DNA of 64,000 nt from Streptomyces sp. SID8374 (GTDB taxonomy: Bacteria > Actinomycetota > Actinomycetes > Streptomycetales > Streptomycetaceae), in NCBI RefSeq assembly GCF_009865135.1, contig NZ_WWGH01000002.1:1550001-1614000 (forward strand). The letters run 5' to 3'. The number at the start of each line of letters is the position of its first letter. Position 1 is the first letter of the stretch. The position numbers and the translations under genes were made by a program. Below, one piece after another: positions 45,656-54,496 of the stretch. Under the pieces are notes generated by a model, which made no database searches, was not told the DNA's origin, and was given only the letters and a program-made list of their open reading frames with translations.

Positions 45656-46882
45656 ATGGCCCGTAGTCAAGAGACGGAAGCGCAGACCGCAGCACCGCCG
45701 CAGGCGCGAGCAACGCTCGGGGTCGGCATGGTCGGATACGCGTTCATGGGCGCCGCCCACTCCCAGGGGTGGCGCACCGCCGGACACGTCTTCGACCTGC
45801 CGGTGCGGCCCTCTCTCGCCGCGATCTGCGGACGCGACCGTGCGGCGGTCGACGCCGCCGCCGCCCGGCACGGCTGGGCGGCGGCCGAGACCGACTGGCG
45901 GGCGCTGATCGCCCGGGACGATGTGCAGCTGATCGACATCTGCACCCCGGGCGACAGCCATGCGGAGATCGCCATCGCCGCCCTGGAGGCGGGCAAGCAC
46001 GTGCTGTGCGAGAAGCCGCTCGCCAACACGGTCGCCGAGGCGGAGGCGATGGTCCGCGCCGCCGAGGCGGCCGAGGCGCGCGGCCAGGTGGCGATCGTGG
46101 GCTTCAACTACCGCAAGGTGCCCGCCATCACCTTCGCCCGGCAGCTCATCGCGGACGGCCGCCTCGGCCCCCTGCGCCACGTACGCGCCAGCTACCTCCA
46201 GGACTGGCTCGTCGACCCGGCCTCCCCGCTCACCTGGCGGCTCAAGCGCGAACACGCCGGATCGGGTGCGCTGGGCGACCTGGGGGCGCACATCGTCGAC
46301 CTCGCCCAGTACCTGGCGGGGGAGCTGCTGACCGGGGTGTCGGCGGTGGCCGAGACCTTCGTACGGGAGCGGCCCCTGCTCTCCGGGGCCTCGGCCGGGC
46401 TCTCCGGCAGCGCCGACGCGGTCGAGCGGGGTGAGGTGACAGTGGACGACGCGGCGATCTTCACCGGGCGCCTCGCCTCCGGTGCGCTGGCCTCCTTCGA
46501 GGCGACCCGGATGGCGGCCGGGCGCAAGAACGCGCTGCGGCTGGAGATCAACGGGGAGCTGGGCTCGCTCGCCTTCGACCTGGAACGGCTCAACGAGCTC
46601 TCCTTCCACGACCACACCGAGCCCGCCGCCACCGCCGGCTTCCGCCGCATCCTGGTCACCGAGCCCGAACACCCCTACCTGGAGGCCTGGTGGCCGCCGG
46701 GCCACGCCCTCGGGTACGAGCACACCTTCGTCCACCAGGCCCGTGACGTGGTCCGCACGATCGCCGAAGGCCTCCCGCCCCGGCCCTCGTTCGCGGACGG
46801 CCTCCAGGTCCAGCGGGTGCTCGCCGCCGTAGAGGAGAGCGCCGCCAAGAACTCCGTACACACTCCGGTCCCCTCGTCCTAG
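45656..46882 (+). CDS. Gfo/Idh/MocA-family dehydrogenase
   Basis: 408 residues from ATG 45656 with a strong GAGGAGGAAG site. The Rossmann motif 'GVGMVGYAFMGAAHS' is at about 22-36, and 'HVLCEKPLANTVAEAE' carries the conserved E-K-P with its catalytic lysine. The C-terminal domain contains 'GDLGAHIVDLAQYLAG', with the conserved D-x-G-x-H-x-x-D. The family oxidises hydroxyl groups of sugars, inositols or glycosides with NAD(P). Lying between the sugar transporter and a TIM-barrel isomerase, it probably performs the first oxidation of the imported compound. Confidence 0.9.
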   Translation: MARSQETEAQTAAPPQARATLGVGMVGYAFMGAAHSQGWRTAGHVFDLPVRPSLAAICGRDRAAVDAAAARHGWAAAETDWRALIARDDVQLIDICTPGDSHAEIAIAALEAGKHVLCEKPLANTVAEAEAMVRAAEAAEARGQVAIVGFNYRKVPAITFARQLIADGRLGPLRHVRASYLQDWLVDPASPLTWRLKREHAGSGALGDLGAHIVDLAQYLAGELLTGVSAVAETFVRERPLLSGASAGLSGSADAVERGEVTVDDAAIFTGRLASGALASFEATRMAAGRKNALRLEINGELGSLAFDLERLNELSFHDHTEPAATAGFRRILVTEPEHPYLEAWWPPGHALGYEHTFVHQARDVVRTIAEGLPPRPSFADGLQVQRVLAAVEESAAKNSVHTPVPSS

Positions 46883-46895
46883 GAGGCAGTCGCCC

Positions 46896-47900
46896 ATGCC
46901 CCGCCCCTTCACCCTGTTCACCGGCCAGTGGGCCGACCTTCCGCTGGAGGAGGTCTGCAAGCACGCCCGCGACTTCGGTTACGACGGTCTCGAACTCGCC
47001 TGCTGGGGCGACCACTTCGAGGTCGACAAGGCGCTCGCCGACCCCGGCTACCTGGACAGCAGGCACCAATTGCTGGACAGGTACGGGCTGAAGTGCTTCG
47101 CCATCTCCAACCACCTGGTGGGCCAGGCCGTCTGCGACCACCCGATCGACGAACGCCACCAGGGCATCGTGCCCGCCCGCATCTGGGGCGACGGCGAGGC
47201 CGAAGGCGTACGGCAGCGGGCCGCCGCCGAGATCGCGGACACCGCCCGGGCGGCCGCCGCCTTCGGGGTGGACACGGTCATCGGGTTCACCGGCTCCTCG
47301 ATCTGGCACCTGGTCGCGATGTTCCCGCCGGTCCCGCCGCACATGATCGACCGGGGGTACGAGGACTTCGCGGAGCGCTGGAACCCGATCCTGGACGTCT
47401 TCGACGCGGAGGGGGTGCGCTTCGCCCACGAGGTGCACCCGAGCGAGATCGCGTACGACTACTGGACCACCAAGCGCGCCCTGGAAGCGGTGGACCACCG
47501 GCCCGCGTTCGGGCTGAACTTCGACCCGAGCCACTTCGTCTGGCAGGACCTCGACCCGGTCGGCTTCCTCTACGACTTCCGGGACCGGATCTACCACGTG
47601 GACTGCAAGGAGGCCCGCAAGCGCCTCGACGGCCGCAACGGCCGCCTCGGCTCGCACCTGCCGTGGGGAGACCCCCGGCGCGGCTGGGACTTCGTCTCCG
47701 CCGGCCACGGTGACGTGCCGTGGGAGGACGTGTTCCGGATGCTGAGGTCCATCGGCTACGAGGGCCCCATCTCGGTGGAGTGGGAGGACGCGGGCATGGA
47801 CCGGCTGACCGGCGCTCCGGAAGCGCTTGCCAGCCTCAAGCGGTTCGACTTCGACCCGCCGTCGGCCTCCTTCGACGCGGCCTTCGGCGGCGGCGAGTAG
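46896..47900 (+). CDS. TIM-barrel sugar phosphate isomerase/epimerase
   Basis: 334 residues, AGGAGG 9 bases before the ATG. It belongs to the xylose-isomerase-like AP_endonuc_2 superfamily. 'FGYDGLELACWGDHFEVD' lies near the first strands, 'EVHPSEIAYDYW', 'FGLNFDPSHFVWQ' and 'YHVDCKEARKR' supply the divalent-metal ligands, and 'SVEWEDAG' the last glutamate. It could isomerise or epimerise a keto sugar, or split a 3-keto-glycoside. It is 13 bases after the Gfo/Idh/MocA gene, and such pairs occur together in glycoside and inositol pathways. Confidence 0.9.
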   Translation: MPRPFTLFTGQWADLPLEEVCKHARDFGYDGLELACWGDHFEVDKALADPGYLDSRHQLLDRYGLKCFAISNHLVGQAVCDHPIDERHQGIVPARIWGDGEAEGVRQRAAAEIADTARAAAAFGVDTVIGFTGSSIWHLVAMFPPVPPHMIDRGYEDFAERWNPILDVFDAEGVRFAHEVHPSEIAYDYWTTKRALEAVDHRPAFGLNFDPSHFVWQDLDPVGFLYDFRDRIYHVDCKEARKRLDGRNGRLGSHLPWGDPRRGWDFVSAGHGDVPWEDVFRMLRSIGYEGPISVEWEDAGMDRLTGAPEALASLKRFDFDPPSASFDAAFGGGE

Positions 47901-47906
47901 CACCAC

Positions 47907-47970
47907 CGGGCGGGGCAGGCCCCGGGGCGAGGCCTTCGTGAAGGCCCCCGGGGCTGCCTCGCCCTGCCCG
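47907..47970 (+). terminator. Long imperfect hairpin after the sugar operon
   Basis: GGGCGGGGCAG then CCCCGGGG pair with CCCCGGGGC and TGCCTCGCCC across an inner AGGCCTTC/GAAGGCC stem. The structure lies just past the isomerase stop. The remaining spacer to 48183 contains CAACCGTTG at 48008-48016 but no clear promoter boxes. Confidence 0.65.
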
Positions 47971-48183
47971 GAATCCTCTTTGTCCTGGCGGAAGCAGAAG
48001 TTCAACTCAACCGTTGCACAAGGGCTTTCCGTCCCGGACGAACAGGTCTACCGTCCACCACGTGTACACGACATGACTCGCGTCACCGGGGTCGCTCCCG
48101 TCTCCGGTGACGCACGCGCGGCAGTCCCCGCGCGGCACGGCAGCTCCACCCGCCCGTACAACCGGCACTCCCCGGAGGACCAC

Positions 48184-51100
48184 GTGCACAGAACCAGAAA
48201 GCGGCTCCTGGCCAGGACCCGCGTCCGTAAATCGCTCGCGCTGTTCACCGGCGGCCTCCTCGCCGCCGCGACCCTGACCCTCGGCTCCGCCCCCGGTGCC
48301 ACCGCCCACCCCGGCCACCCGGTCCACGAGGAGCCCGTGGCGGAGGACTTCCAGCAGGTCACCCTCGCCAAGGGCGTGGAGGAGACCGGCGAGCCCATGT
48401 CGCTCGCGGTCCTCCCCGACCGCAGCGTGCTGCACACCTCGCGCGGCGGCGAGCTGCGGATCACCGACAGCGCCGGCAACACCAAGGTCTCCGGCACCCT
48501 CCCCGTGTACACGCACGACGAGGAAGGCCTCCAAGGCGTCGGCGTCGACCCGGACTTCGCCGAGAACCGGGCCATCTACCTGTTCTACGCGCCCCCGTTG
48601 GACACCCCGGCGGGCGACGCCCCGGAGACCGGGACCGCCGCCGACTTCGCGAAGTTCGAAGGCGTCAACCGGCTCTCGCGCTTCGTCCTCAACGAGGACG
48701 GCACCCTCGACACCGCCAGTGAGAAGAAGGTCCTGGACGTCCCCACCTCGCGTGGCATCTGCTGCCACGTCGGCGGTGACATCGACTTCGACAAGGACGG
48801 CAACCTCTACCTCTCCACCGGCGACGACACCAACCCCTTCGCCTCCGACGGCTACACGCCGATCGACGAACGCACCGAACGCAACCCGGCGTTCGACGCC
48901 CAGCGGACCTCCGGCAACACCAACGACCTGCGCGGCAAGATCCTGCGCATCAAGGTCGCCGAGGACGGCTCGTACACCGTCCCCGAGGGCAACCTCTTCG
49001 AGCCCGGCACGGACAAGACCCGCCCCGAGATCTACGCGATGGGCTTCCGCAACCCGTTCCGCTTCTCCGTCGACCGGGCCACCGGCATCGTGTACGTCGG
49101 TGACTACGGCCCCGACGCCGGTGCGGCCGACCCGAAGCGCGGGCCCTCGGGCAAGGTCGAGTTCGCCCGGGTGACCAAGGCCGGCAACTTCGGCTGGCCG
49201 TACTGCGTCGGCGACAACGAGCCGTACATCGACTACGACTTCGCCACCAAGGCCTCCGGCGCCGCCTTCGACTGCGCCGACCTGAAGAACGACTCGCCGC
49301 ACAACACCGGCCTCGTCGACCTCCCGCCGGCCGAGGCCGCCTGGATCCCGTACGACGGCGGCTCGCTGCCCGAGTTCGGCAGCGGCTCCGAGTCCCCGAT
49401 GGGCGGACCGGTCTACCGCTACGACGCGGACCTCGACTCCCCGGTCAAGTTCCCCGAGGCCTACGACGGCGACTTCTTCGCCGGTGAGTTCGGCCGCCAG
49501 TGGATCAAGCGCATCGAGCAGGACGCCGACGGCGCCGTCCAGTCCATCAACGACGTGCCGTGGTCCGGCACGCAGATCATGGACATGGCCTTCGGCCCGG
49601 ACGGGGCGCTCTACGTCCTGGACTACGGCCTCGCCTGGTTCGGCGGCGACGAGAACTCCGCGCTCTACCGCATCGAGAACGCCACCGGAGGCCGCTCGCC
49701 CATCGCCGAGGCCTCGGCGAACAAGACCTCCGGCACCGCACCGCTGAAGGTCAAGTTCTCCTCGGCCGGCACGTCGGACGGCGACGGCGACCCGTTGACG
49801 TACTCCTGGGACTTCGGCGACGGCGGAACCTCGACGGCCGCCGACCCGACGTACACGTACAAGAAGAACGGCACCTACGTCGCCACCCTCACCGCCGAGG
49901 ACCCGACCGGGCGCACCGGCTCCGCCAGCGTCCACGTGACCGTCGGCAACACCGCCCCGACCGTGGAGCTGGTGCTCCCCGAGGACGGGCAGCTCTTCGA
50001 GTTCGGTGACTCCGTGCCGTTCAAGGTGAACGTCAGCGACCCGGAGGACGGGACCATCGACTGCACCAAGGTCGAGGTCAAATTCACCCTGGGCCACGAC
50101 AGCCACGGCCACGACATCACCACCGAGCACGGCTGCGAAGGCACCATCAAGACCGCCATGGAAGGCGGCCACGACCCCAACGCCAATATCTACGGCGGCA
50201 TTTCGGCCTCCTACACCGACAACGGCGGTGGCGGCCAGGCCAAGCTGACCGGCAAGGACACCTCCCGGCTCCAGCCCAGGCACCGCCAGGCCGAGCACTT
50301 CGACAACTCGTCCGGCGTCACCACGCCGAGCAAGTCCAGTGCCCACGGCGGAAAGACCGTCGGTGACATCCACAACGACGACTGGATCTCCTTCAAGACC
50401 TACGTCCTCGGTGGCACCACCAAGCTCACCGCCCGTATCTCGTCGGCCGGTTCGGGCGGCTTCCTCGAAGTGCGCACCGGATCGCCCACCGGCAAGATCC
50501 TCGGCTCCGGCCCGGTCCCGGTGACCGGCAGCTGGGACACCTTCCAGGACATCGACATCCCGCTGCGCGGAGCGCCCAAGAAGCAGACCGAACTCTTCCT
50601 CGTCTTCAAGGGCGGCGACGGCGCGCTCTACGACATCGACGACTTCGAACTCTCCAACAGCCCGGTCGACAAGACCGCCAAGCGCGTCCTGGTCTTCTCC
50701 AAGACCGCCGGCTTCCGCCACGACTCCATCCCGGACGGCATCGCCGCACTGAAGGAGATCGGCAAGGACACCAACATCACGGTCGACTCCACCGAGTCCG
50801 CCGCCCAGTTCACCACCAGCAACCTCGCCCGCTACGACGCCGTCGCCTTCCTCTCCACCACCGGCGACGTCCTCAACGCCGACCAGCAGAAGGCGTTCGA
50901 GAACTACGTGGCCACCGGCGGCGGTTACGTCGGCATCCATGCGGCCGCCGACACCGAGTACGACTGGGAGTTCTACGGCGGCCTCGTCGGCGCCTACTTC
51001 GACTCCCACCCGCAGATCCAGCCCGCCACCGTCCGCGTCGAGGACCACGACCATCCGGCCACCGCGCACCTGGACGAGGAGTGGGAGCGCACCGACGAGT

Positions 51101-51903
51101 GGTACAACTACCGCACCAACCCCCGTGACAAGGCGAAGGTGTTGGCCACGCTGGACGAGACCACCTACACCGGCGGCAATATGAAGGGCGACCACCCGAT
51201 CTCCTGGTGCCAGACCTACCAGGGCGGCCGCTCCTTCTACACCGGCCTCGGCCACACCAAGGAGTCCTACGCCGAACCGGCCTTCCGCCAGCACGTGTCG
51301 GGCGGCCTGCGCTACGCCACCGGCCAGGTCAAGGCCGACTGCAAGCCCAACAAGGACTACCGGCCCATCTTCAACGGCAAGACGCTGGAAGGCTGGAAGC
51401 AGGCCGGCCCCGGCAAGTTCTCCATCAGCGACGGAGCCCTGCACTCCGAGGGCGGCATGGGCCTGCTCACCTACCAGGCCAAGGAGCTGAAGGCGTACTC
51501 GCTCAAACTCGACTGGAAGATGGCCGGCGACGACAACTCCGGTGTCTTCGTGGGCTTCCCGGAGTCCGACGACCCCTGGTCGGCGGTGAACAACGGCTAC
51601 GAGATCCAGATCGACGCCACCGATGCCGCCGACCGCACCACGGGCGCCGTCTACGGGTTCAAGTCGGCCGACATCAAGGCCCGTGACCGCGTCCTGCGGC
51701 CGCCGGGCCAGTGGAACAGCTACGAGATCAAGGTCCAGGGCGAACGTCTCCAGGTCTTCCTCAACGGAGCGAAGATCAACGACTTCACCAACACCGACCC
51801 GGCCCGCAGCCTGAAGGACGGCTACATCGGCCTCCAGAACCACGGAGCCGACGACCAGGTGTCCTTCCGCAACATCCAGCTGAAGGAGCTGCCCTCGACG
51901 TAG
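48184..51903 (+). CDS. Secreted multidomain protein: sugar dehydrogenase, PKD, CBM6-like, ThuA, DUF1080
   Basis: 1239 residues from GTG 48184 with GGAGG 5 bases upstream; the open frame runs further upstream without support. Residues 1-41 are an Arg-rich Sec signal peptide. Then: a glucose/sorbosone dehydrogenase-type six-bladed propeller (about 56-500; 'GLQGVGVDPDF', 'GFRNPFRFSVD'), a PKD domain (about 508-588; 'YSWDFGDGGTS'), a region to 690, a CBM6-like domain (about 695-825; 'NDDWISFKTY'), a ThuA domain (about 834-1050; 'KRVLVFSKTAGFRHDSI', 'GGYVGIHAAADTEYDW') and a DUF1080/3-keto-disaccharide-hydrolase domain (about 1060-1239; 'FNGKTLEGWK'). It probably binds and attacks extracellular glycosides. 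PQQ dependence is inferred from the family. It has its own terminator. Confidence 0.88.
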   Translation: MHRTRKRLLARTRVRKSLALFTGGLLAAATLTLGSAPGATAHPGHPVHEEPVAEDFQQVTLAKGVEETGEPMSLAVLPDRSVLHTSRGGELRITDSAGNTKVSGTLPVYTHDEEGLQGVGVDPDFAENRAIYLFYAPPLDTPAGDAPETGTAADFAKFEGVNRLSRFVLNEDGTLDTASEKKVLDVPTSRGICCHVGGDIDFDKDGNLYLSTGDDTNPFASDGYTPIDERTERNPAFDAQRTSGNTNDLRGKILRIKVAEDGSYTVPEGNLFEPGTDKTRPEIYAMGFRNPFRFSVDRATGIVYVGDYGPDAGAADPKRGPSGKVEFARVTKAGNFGWPYCVGDNEPYIDYDFATKASGAAFDCADLKNDSPHNTGLVDLPPAEAAWIPYDGGSLPEFGSGSESPMGGPVYRYDADLDSPVKFPEAYDGDFFAGEFGRQWIKRIEQDADGAVQSINDVPWSGTQIMDMAFGPDGALYVLDYGLAWFGGDENSALYRIENATGGRSPIAEASANKTSGTAPLKVKFSSAGTSDGDGDPLTYSWDFGDGGTSTAADPTYTYKKNGTYVATLTAEDPTGRTGSASVHVTVGNTAPTVELVLPEDGQLFEFGDSVPFKVNVSDPEDGTIDCTKVEVKFTLGHDSHGHDITTEHGCEGTIKTAMEGGHDPNANIYGGISASYTDNGGGGQAKLTGKDTSRLQPRHRQAEHFDNSSGVTTPSKSSAHGGKTVGDIHNDDWISFKTYVLGGTTKLTARISSAGSGGFLEVRTGSPTGKILGSGPVPVTGSWDTFQDIDIPLRGAPKKQTELFLVFKGGDGALYDIDDFELSNSPVDKTAKRVLVFSKTAGFRHDSIPDGIAALKEIGKDTNITVDSTESAAQFTTSNLARYDAVAFLSTTGDVLNADQQKAFENYVATGGGYVGIHAAADTEYDWEFYGGLVGAYFDSHPQIQPATVRVEDHDHPATAHLDEEWERTDEWYNYRTNPRDKAKVLATLDETTYTGGNMKGDHPISWCQTYQGGRSFYTGLGHTKESYAEPAFRQHVSGGLRYATGQVKADCKPNKDYRPIFNGKTLEGWKQAGPGKFSISDGALHSEGGMGLLTYQAKELKAYSLKLDWKMAGDDNSGVFVGFPESDDPWSAVNNGYEIQIDATDAADRTTGAVYGFKSADIKARDRVLRPPGQWNSYEIKVQGERLQVFLNGAKINDFTNTDPARSLKDGYIGLQNHGADDQVSFRNIQLKELPST

Positions 51904-51919
51904 GGCGGCCACCTCTGCC

Positions 51920-51963
51920 GACGGCGGGCGGGGGAGGAACCGACCCCTTCCCCGCCCGCCGTC
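51920..51963 (+). terminator. Terminator separating the multidomain gene from the ebo-type cluster
   Basis: GACGGCGGGCGGGG (51920-51933) and CCCCGCCCGCCGTC (51950-51963), a perfect 14-bp stem with a 16-base loop. It suggests that the following cluster has its own promoter or relies on read-through. Confidence 0.78.
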
Positions 51964-51995
51964 CTCCACCTCTTCATCCCCCAGGGAGGCAGCCC

Positions 51996-53168
51996 GTGAC
52001 CGCACATGCCGATCGTGAAGGCCGTACGGCAAGTCCACACCGTGGAGCCGACAGCCCAGGCCCCCGTACCGGCGTCTGGTTCATCGGAGCGCGCGGCTCC
52101 GTCGCCACCACCGCCACCGCGGGGTGCGCCGCCATCGCCGCGGGCCTCCACCCGCCGACCGGCATGGTCACCGAGACGCCCCCCTTCGCCGACAGCGGCC
52201 TGCCGCCCCTGACCTCGCTGGTCTTCGGCGGCCACGACACCCTGGACTGCCCCCTCGCCAAACGGGCCGAGGCGCTCGCCGAGGGCGGCGTGCTGCCCTA
52301 CCGCCTCCCCACCGCCGTACGCGCCGAACTCGACGCGGCCGACGCCGAGATACGCCCCGGCGGACCGCTCCCCGGCGAGACCCGCACCGACCAGGAACTC
52401 ATCGCCGCGTTCGCCGCCGACCTCACCGACTTCGCCCACCGCCACGACCTGGCCCGCACGGTCGTCATCAACGTCTCCTCCACGGAACCCGCCCCCGGCC
52501 CCGACGACCCCCGACTTCCCGCCAGCTCGCTCTACGCCGCGGCCGCCCTCCGCGCCGGCTGCTCCTACGCCAACTTCACCCCCTCGACCGGCCTGCGCAC
52601 CCCCGCGCTCGCCGAAGCCGTCGCCGACAGCGGACTTCCCCACGCCGGACGCGACGGCAAGACCGGCCAGACGCTGCTCCGCTCCGTGCTCGCCCCGATG
52701 TTCCTCCAGCGCGCCCTGCCCGTACGGGCCTGGTCCGGGTCGAACCTGCTCGGCGGCGGGGACGGGGCAGCGCTGGCCGACCCGGCCGCGGCCGCCGCCA
52801 AGAACGCGGGCAAGGAACGCGTCCTGGCCGACACGTTCGGCACCGCGCCCGAGGGCGAGGTCCACATCGACGACGTGCCCGCGATGGGGGACTGGAAGAC
52901 GGCCTGGGACCACATCGCCTTCGACGGCTTCCTCGGCTCCCGCATGGTCCTCCAGACCATCTGGCAGGGCTGCGACTCGGCCCTCGCCGCCCCGCTCGTC
53001 CTGGACCTGGCCCGGCTGCTGGCCCGCTCGCACGAGCTGGGCCTGAGCGGCCCCCGGCCGGAGCTGGGCTTCTACTTCAAGGACCCGGACGGCGGCACCT
53101 CGGCGGCGCTCGCCGAGCAGTACGCCGCCTTGCTGGCCTTCGCCGAGCGGCTGCGGGGCCAGGCGTGA
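51996..53168 (+). CDS. Myo-inositol-1-phosphate-synthase-like protein, first gene of ebo-type cluster
   Basis: 390 residues from GTG 51996 with AGGGAGG 6 bases upstream. The N-terminal Rossmann motif is 'VWFIGARGSVATTATAG' (27-43). Residues 220-226 DGKTGQT, 'SGSNLLGGGDG' (247-257) and lysines K269 and K273 match the active-site blocks of inositol-3-phosphate synthases, which cyclise glucose-6-phosphate using NAD. The sequence belongs to a branch distinct from the primary-metabolism enzyme of actinomycetes. In known ebo clusters a different NAD-dependent sugar cyclase relative (EboD, dehydroquinate-synthase-like) fills this role; no eboD is here. A 197-bp gap separates it from eboC. Confidence 0.82.
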   Translation: MTAHADREGRTASPHRGADSPGPRTGVWFIGARGSVATTATAGCAAIAAGLHPPTGMVTETPPFADSGLPPLTSLVFGGHDTLDCPLAKRAEALAEGGVLPYRLPTAVRAELDAADAEIRPGGPLPGETRTDQELIAAFAADLTDFAHRHDLARTVVINVSSTEPAPGPDDPRLPASSLYAAAALRAGCSYANFTPSTGLRTPALAEAVADSGLPHAGRDGKTGQTLLRSVLAPMFLQRALPVRAWSGSNLLGGGDGAALADPAAAAAKNAGKERVLADTFGTAPEGEVHIDDVPAMGDWKTAWDHIAFDGFLGSRMVLQTIWQGCDSALAAPLVLDLARLLARSHELGLSGPRPELGFYFKDPDGGTSAALAEQYAALLAFAERLRGQA

Positions 53169-53365
53169 GGTGGCGGCTGCGGCTCCTGTCCGCGCTCGGG
53201 GCGCTCCCCGCAGGGCTGCGGACGGCACCGGCCGGGCTGAACGGCCACGCCGTACGGGGCGGGGCACCGGCCGCCGCCCCCGAAGACGGCCTGTCCGGTA
53301 CGGGTGGGACTGCGCCCGCACCGGACAGGCACCCGCCGTCCCCCGGTCGCGGGAGAGGGGACACG

Positions 53366-54496
53366 GTGCGCGCCTGGACCGAACTGTTCCGGGTCTCCGC
53401 ACTGTTCTCCGTGCCGGGTGACGCACTGGCCGGGGCCGCGGCGGTGGGCCGCAGCCCCGGCCGGGGTACCGCACTCGCGATCGGCGCCTCGCTCTGCCTG
53501 TACGAGGCGGGGATGGCGCTCAACGACTGGGCGGACCGCGAGGAGGACGCCGTGGACCGCCCGCACCGGCCGATCCCCTCGGGCCGCATCAGCCCGCAGG
53601 CCGCCCTGGGCGCGGCCGGGGTCCTCACGGCGGCGGGCCTGGCCCTCGCGGCACGGGCCGGCCGCCCGGCGCTGGCGGTCGCCACGGGCCTGGCCGCCAC
53701 GGTCTGGGCGTACGACCTGCACCTCAAGCACACGAAGGCGGGCCCGGCGGCGATGGCGGCGGCGCGCTCGCTGGATCTGCTGCTGGGGGCTACGGCGACT
53801 GTGACCGCGACGGCGCCTGGCAGGGGGCCGGGTCCCGGACCGCGCACCGCGCATCCGGTGCGCGGCCGGTCCGTACGGCTCACCGCCGCGCCCGACAACG
53901 TTGCCGCGCCGCTACGTCCGGCGCTCGGCCCCTTGGCCGCCGTCCCCGCAGCCCTGGTGCTCGGGGCGCACACCTACGGCGTCACCGCCGTATCCCGCCA
54001 CGAGGCGCAGGGCGGCTCCACCGCCGTACCGCTCGCGGTCCTCGCCACGACGGCGACGCTGGGCGTGGCGGTGCTCGCGGCGTACCGGGACTGGCCGGGA
54101 CGGGCGGCCCCGCCTGGGTTCGGGACGGGCGGGCTGGGGGCCGCCGCCATGGCACACCCGGGCCGAACCGCTGTACCGGGGCCCGGCACGAACGGGCTTG
54201 CCACAACGGATCTCGACACAAAGGCCCTTGTCCCAAACGGCCTCACCACCCCCACCGCCCTCCTGCTCACCGCGTTCACCGGCGCCTACCTCCGTACCGC
54301 CGGACCACCCCTCCTGCACGCCGCACTCAACCCCTCCCCGCCCCTCACCCAGCGGGCGGTCGGCGGCGGGATCCGGGCCATGATCCCGCTCCAGGCCGCC
54401 CTGGCCACTCGCGCCGGAGCACCCGGCTCCGGTCTCGCCGTCATGGCGCTCGTCCCGCTGGCCCGCACCCTCGCCCGGAAGGTGAGCCCCACATGA
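53366..54496 (+). CDS. eboC: UbiA-like prenyltransferase EboC
   Basis: 376 residues from GTG 53366, chosen for GGAGAGGGG 5 bases upstream; an in-frame GTG at 53165 overlapping the previous stop would add 67 low-complexity residues. It is an integral membrane protein of the UbiA family with the prenyl-diphosphate motif 'NDWADREEDAVDRPHRP' (53-69). The second Asp-rich motif is weak ('YDLHLKHTK'), as in other EboC proteins. Two Gly/Pro-rich loops (about residues 151-187 and 248-292) are inserted between helices. It would attach a prenyl group to an unknown acceptor at the membrane. The stop overlaps the next gene by 4 bases. Confidence 0.83.
   Translation: MRAWTELFRVSALFSVPGDALAGAAAVGRSPGRGTALAIGASLCLYEAGMALNDWADREEDAVDRPHRPIPSGRISPQAALGAAGVLTAAGLALAARAGRPALAVATGLAATVWAYDLHLKHTKAGPAAMAAARSLDLLLGATATVTATAPGRGPGPGPRTAHPVRGRSVRLTAAPDNVAAPLRPALGPLAAVPAALVLGAHTYGVTAVSRHEAQGGSTAVPLAVLATTATLGVAVLAAYRDWPGRAAPPGFGTGGLGAAAMAHPGRTAVPGPGTNGLATTDLDTKALVPNGLTTPTALLLTAFTGAYLRTAGPPLLHAALNPSPPLTQRAVGGGIRAMIPLQAALATRAGAPGSGLAVMALVPLARTLARKVSPT

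Noticed and set aside
48007..52038. A 1343-codon open frame on the minus strand opposite the multidomain gene
   Set aside because: Its translation is a Val/Gly/Asp-rich string without motifs; long antisense frames are expected when the sense gene has G/C third positions. The plus-strand protein has five recognisable domains.
53165..53365. N-terminal extension of EboC from GTG 53165 overlapping the previous stop
   Set aside because: The added 67 residues are low-complexity and lack homology to UbiA proteins, while GTG 53366 has a strong ribosome site.
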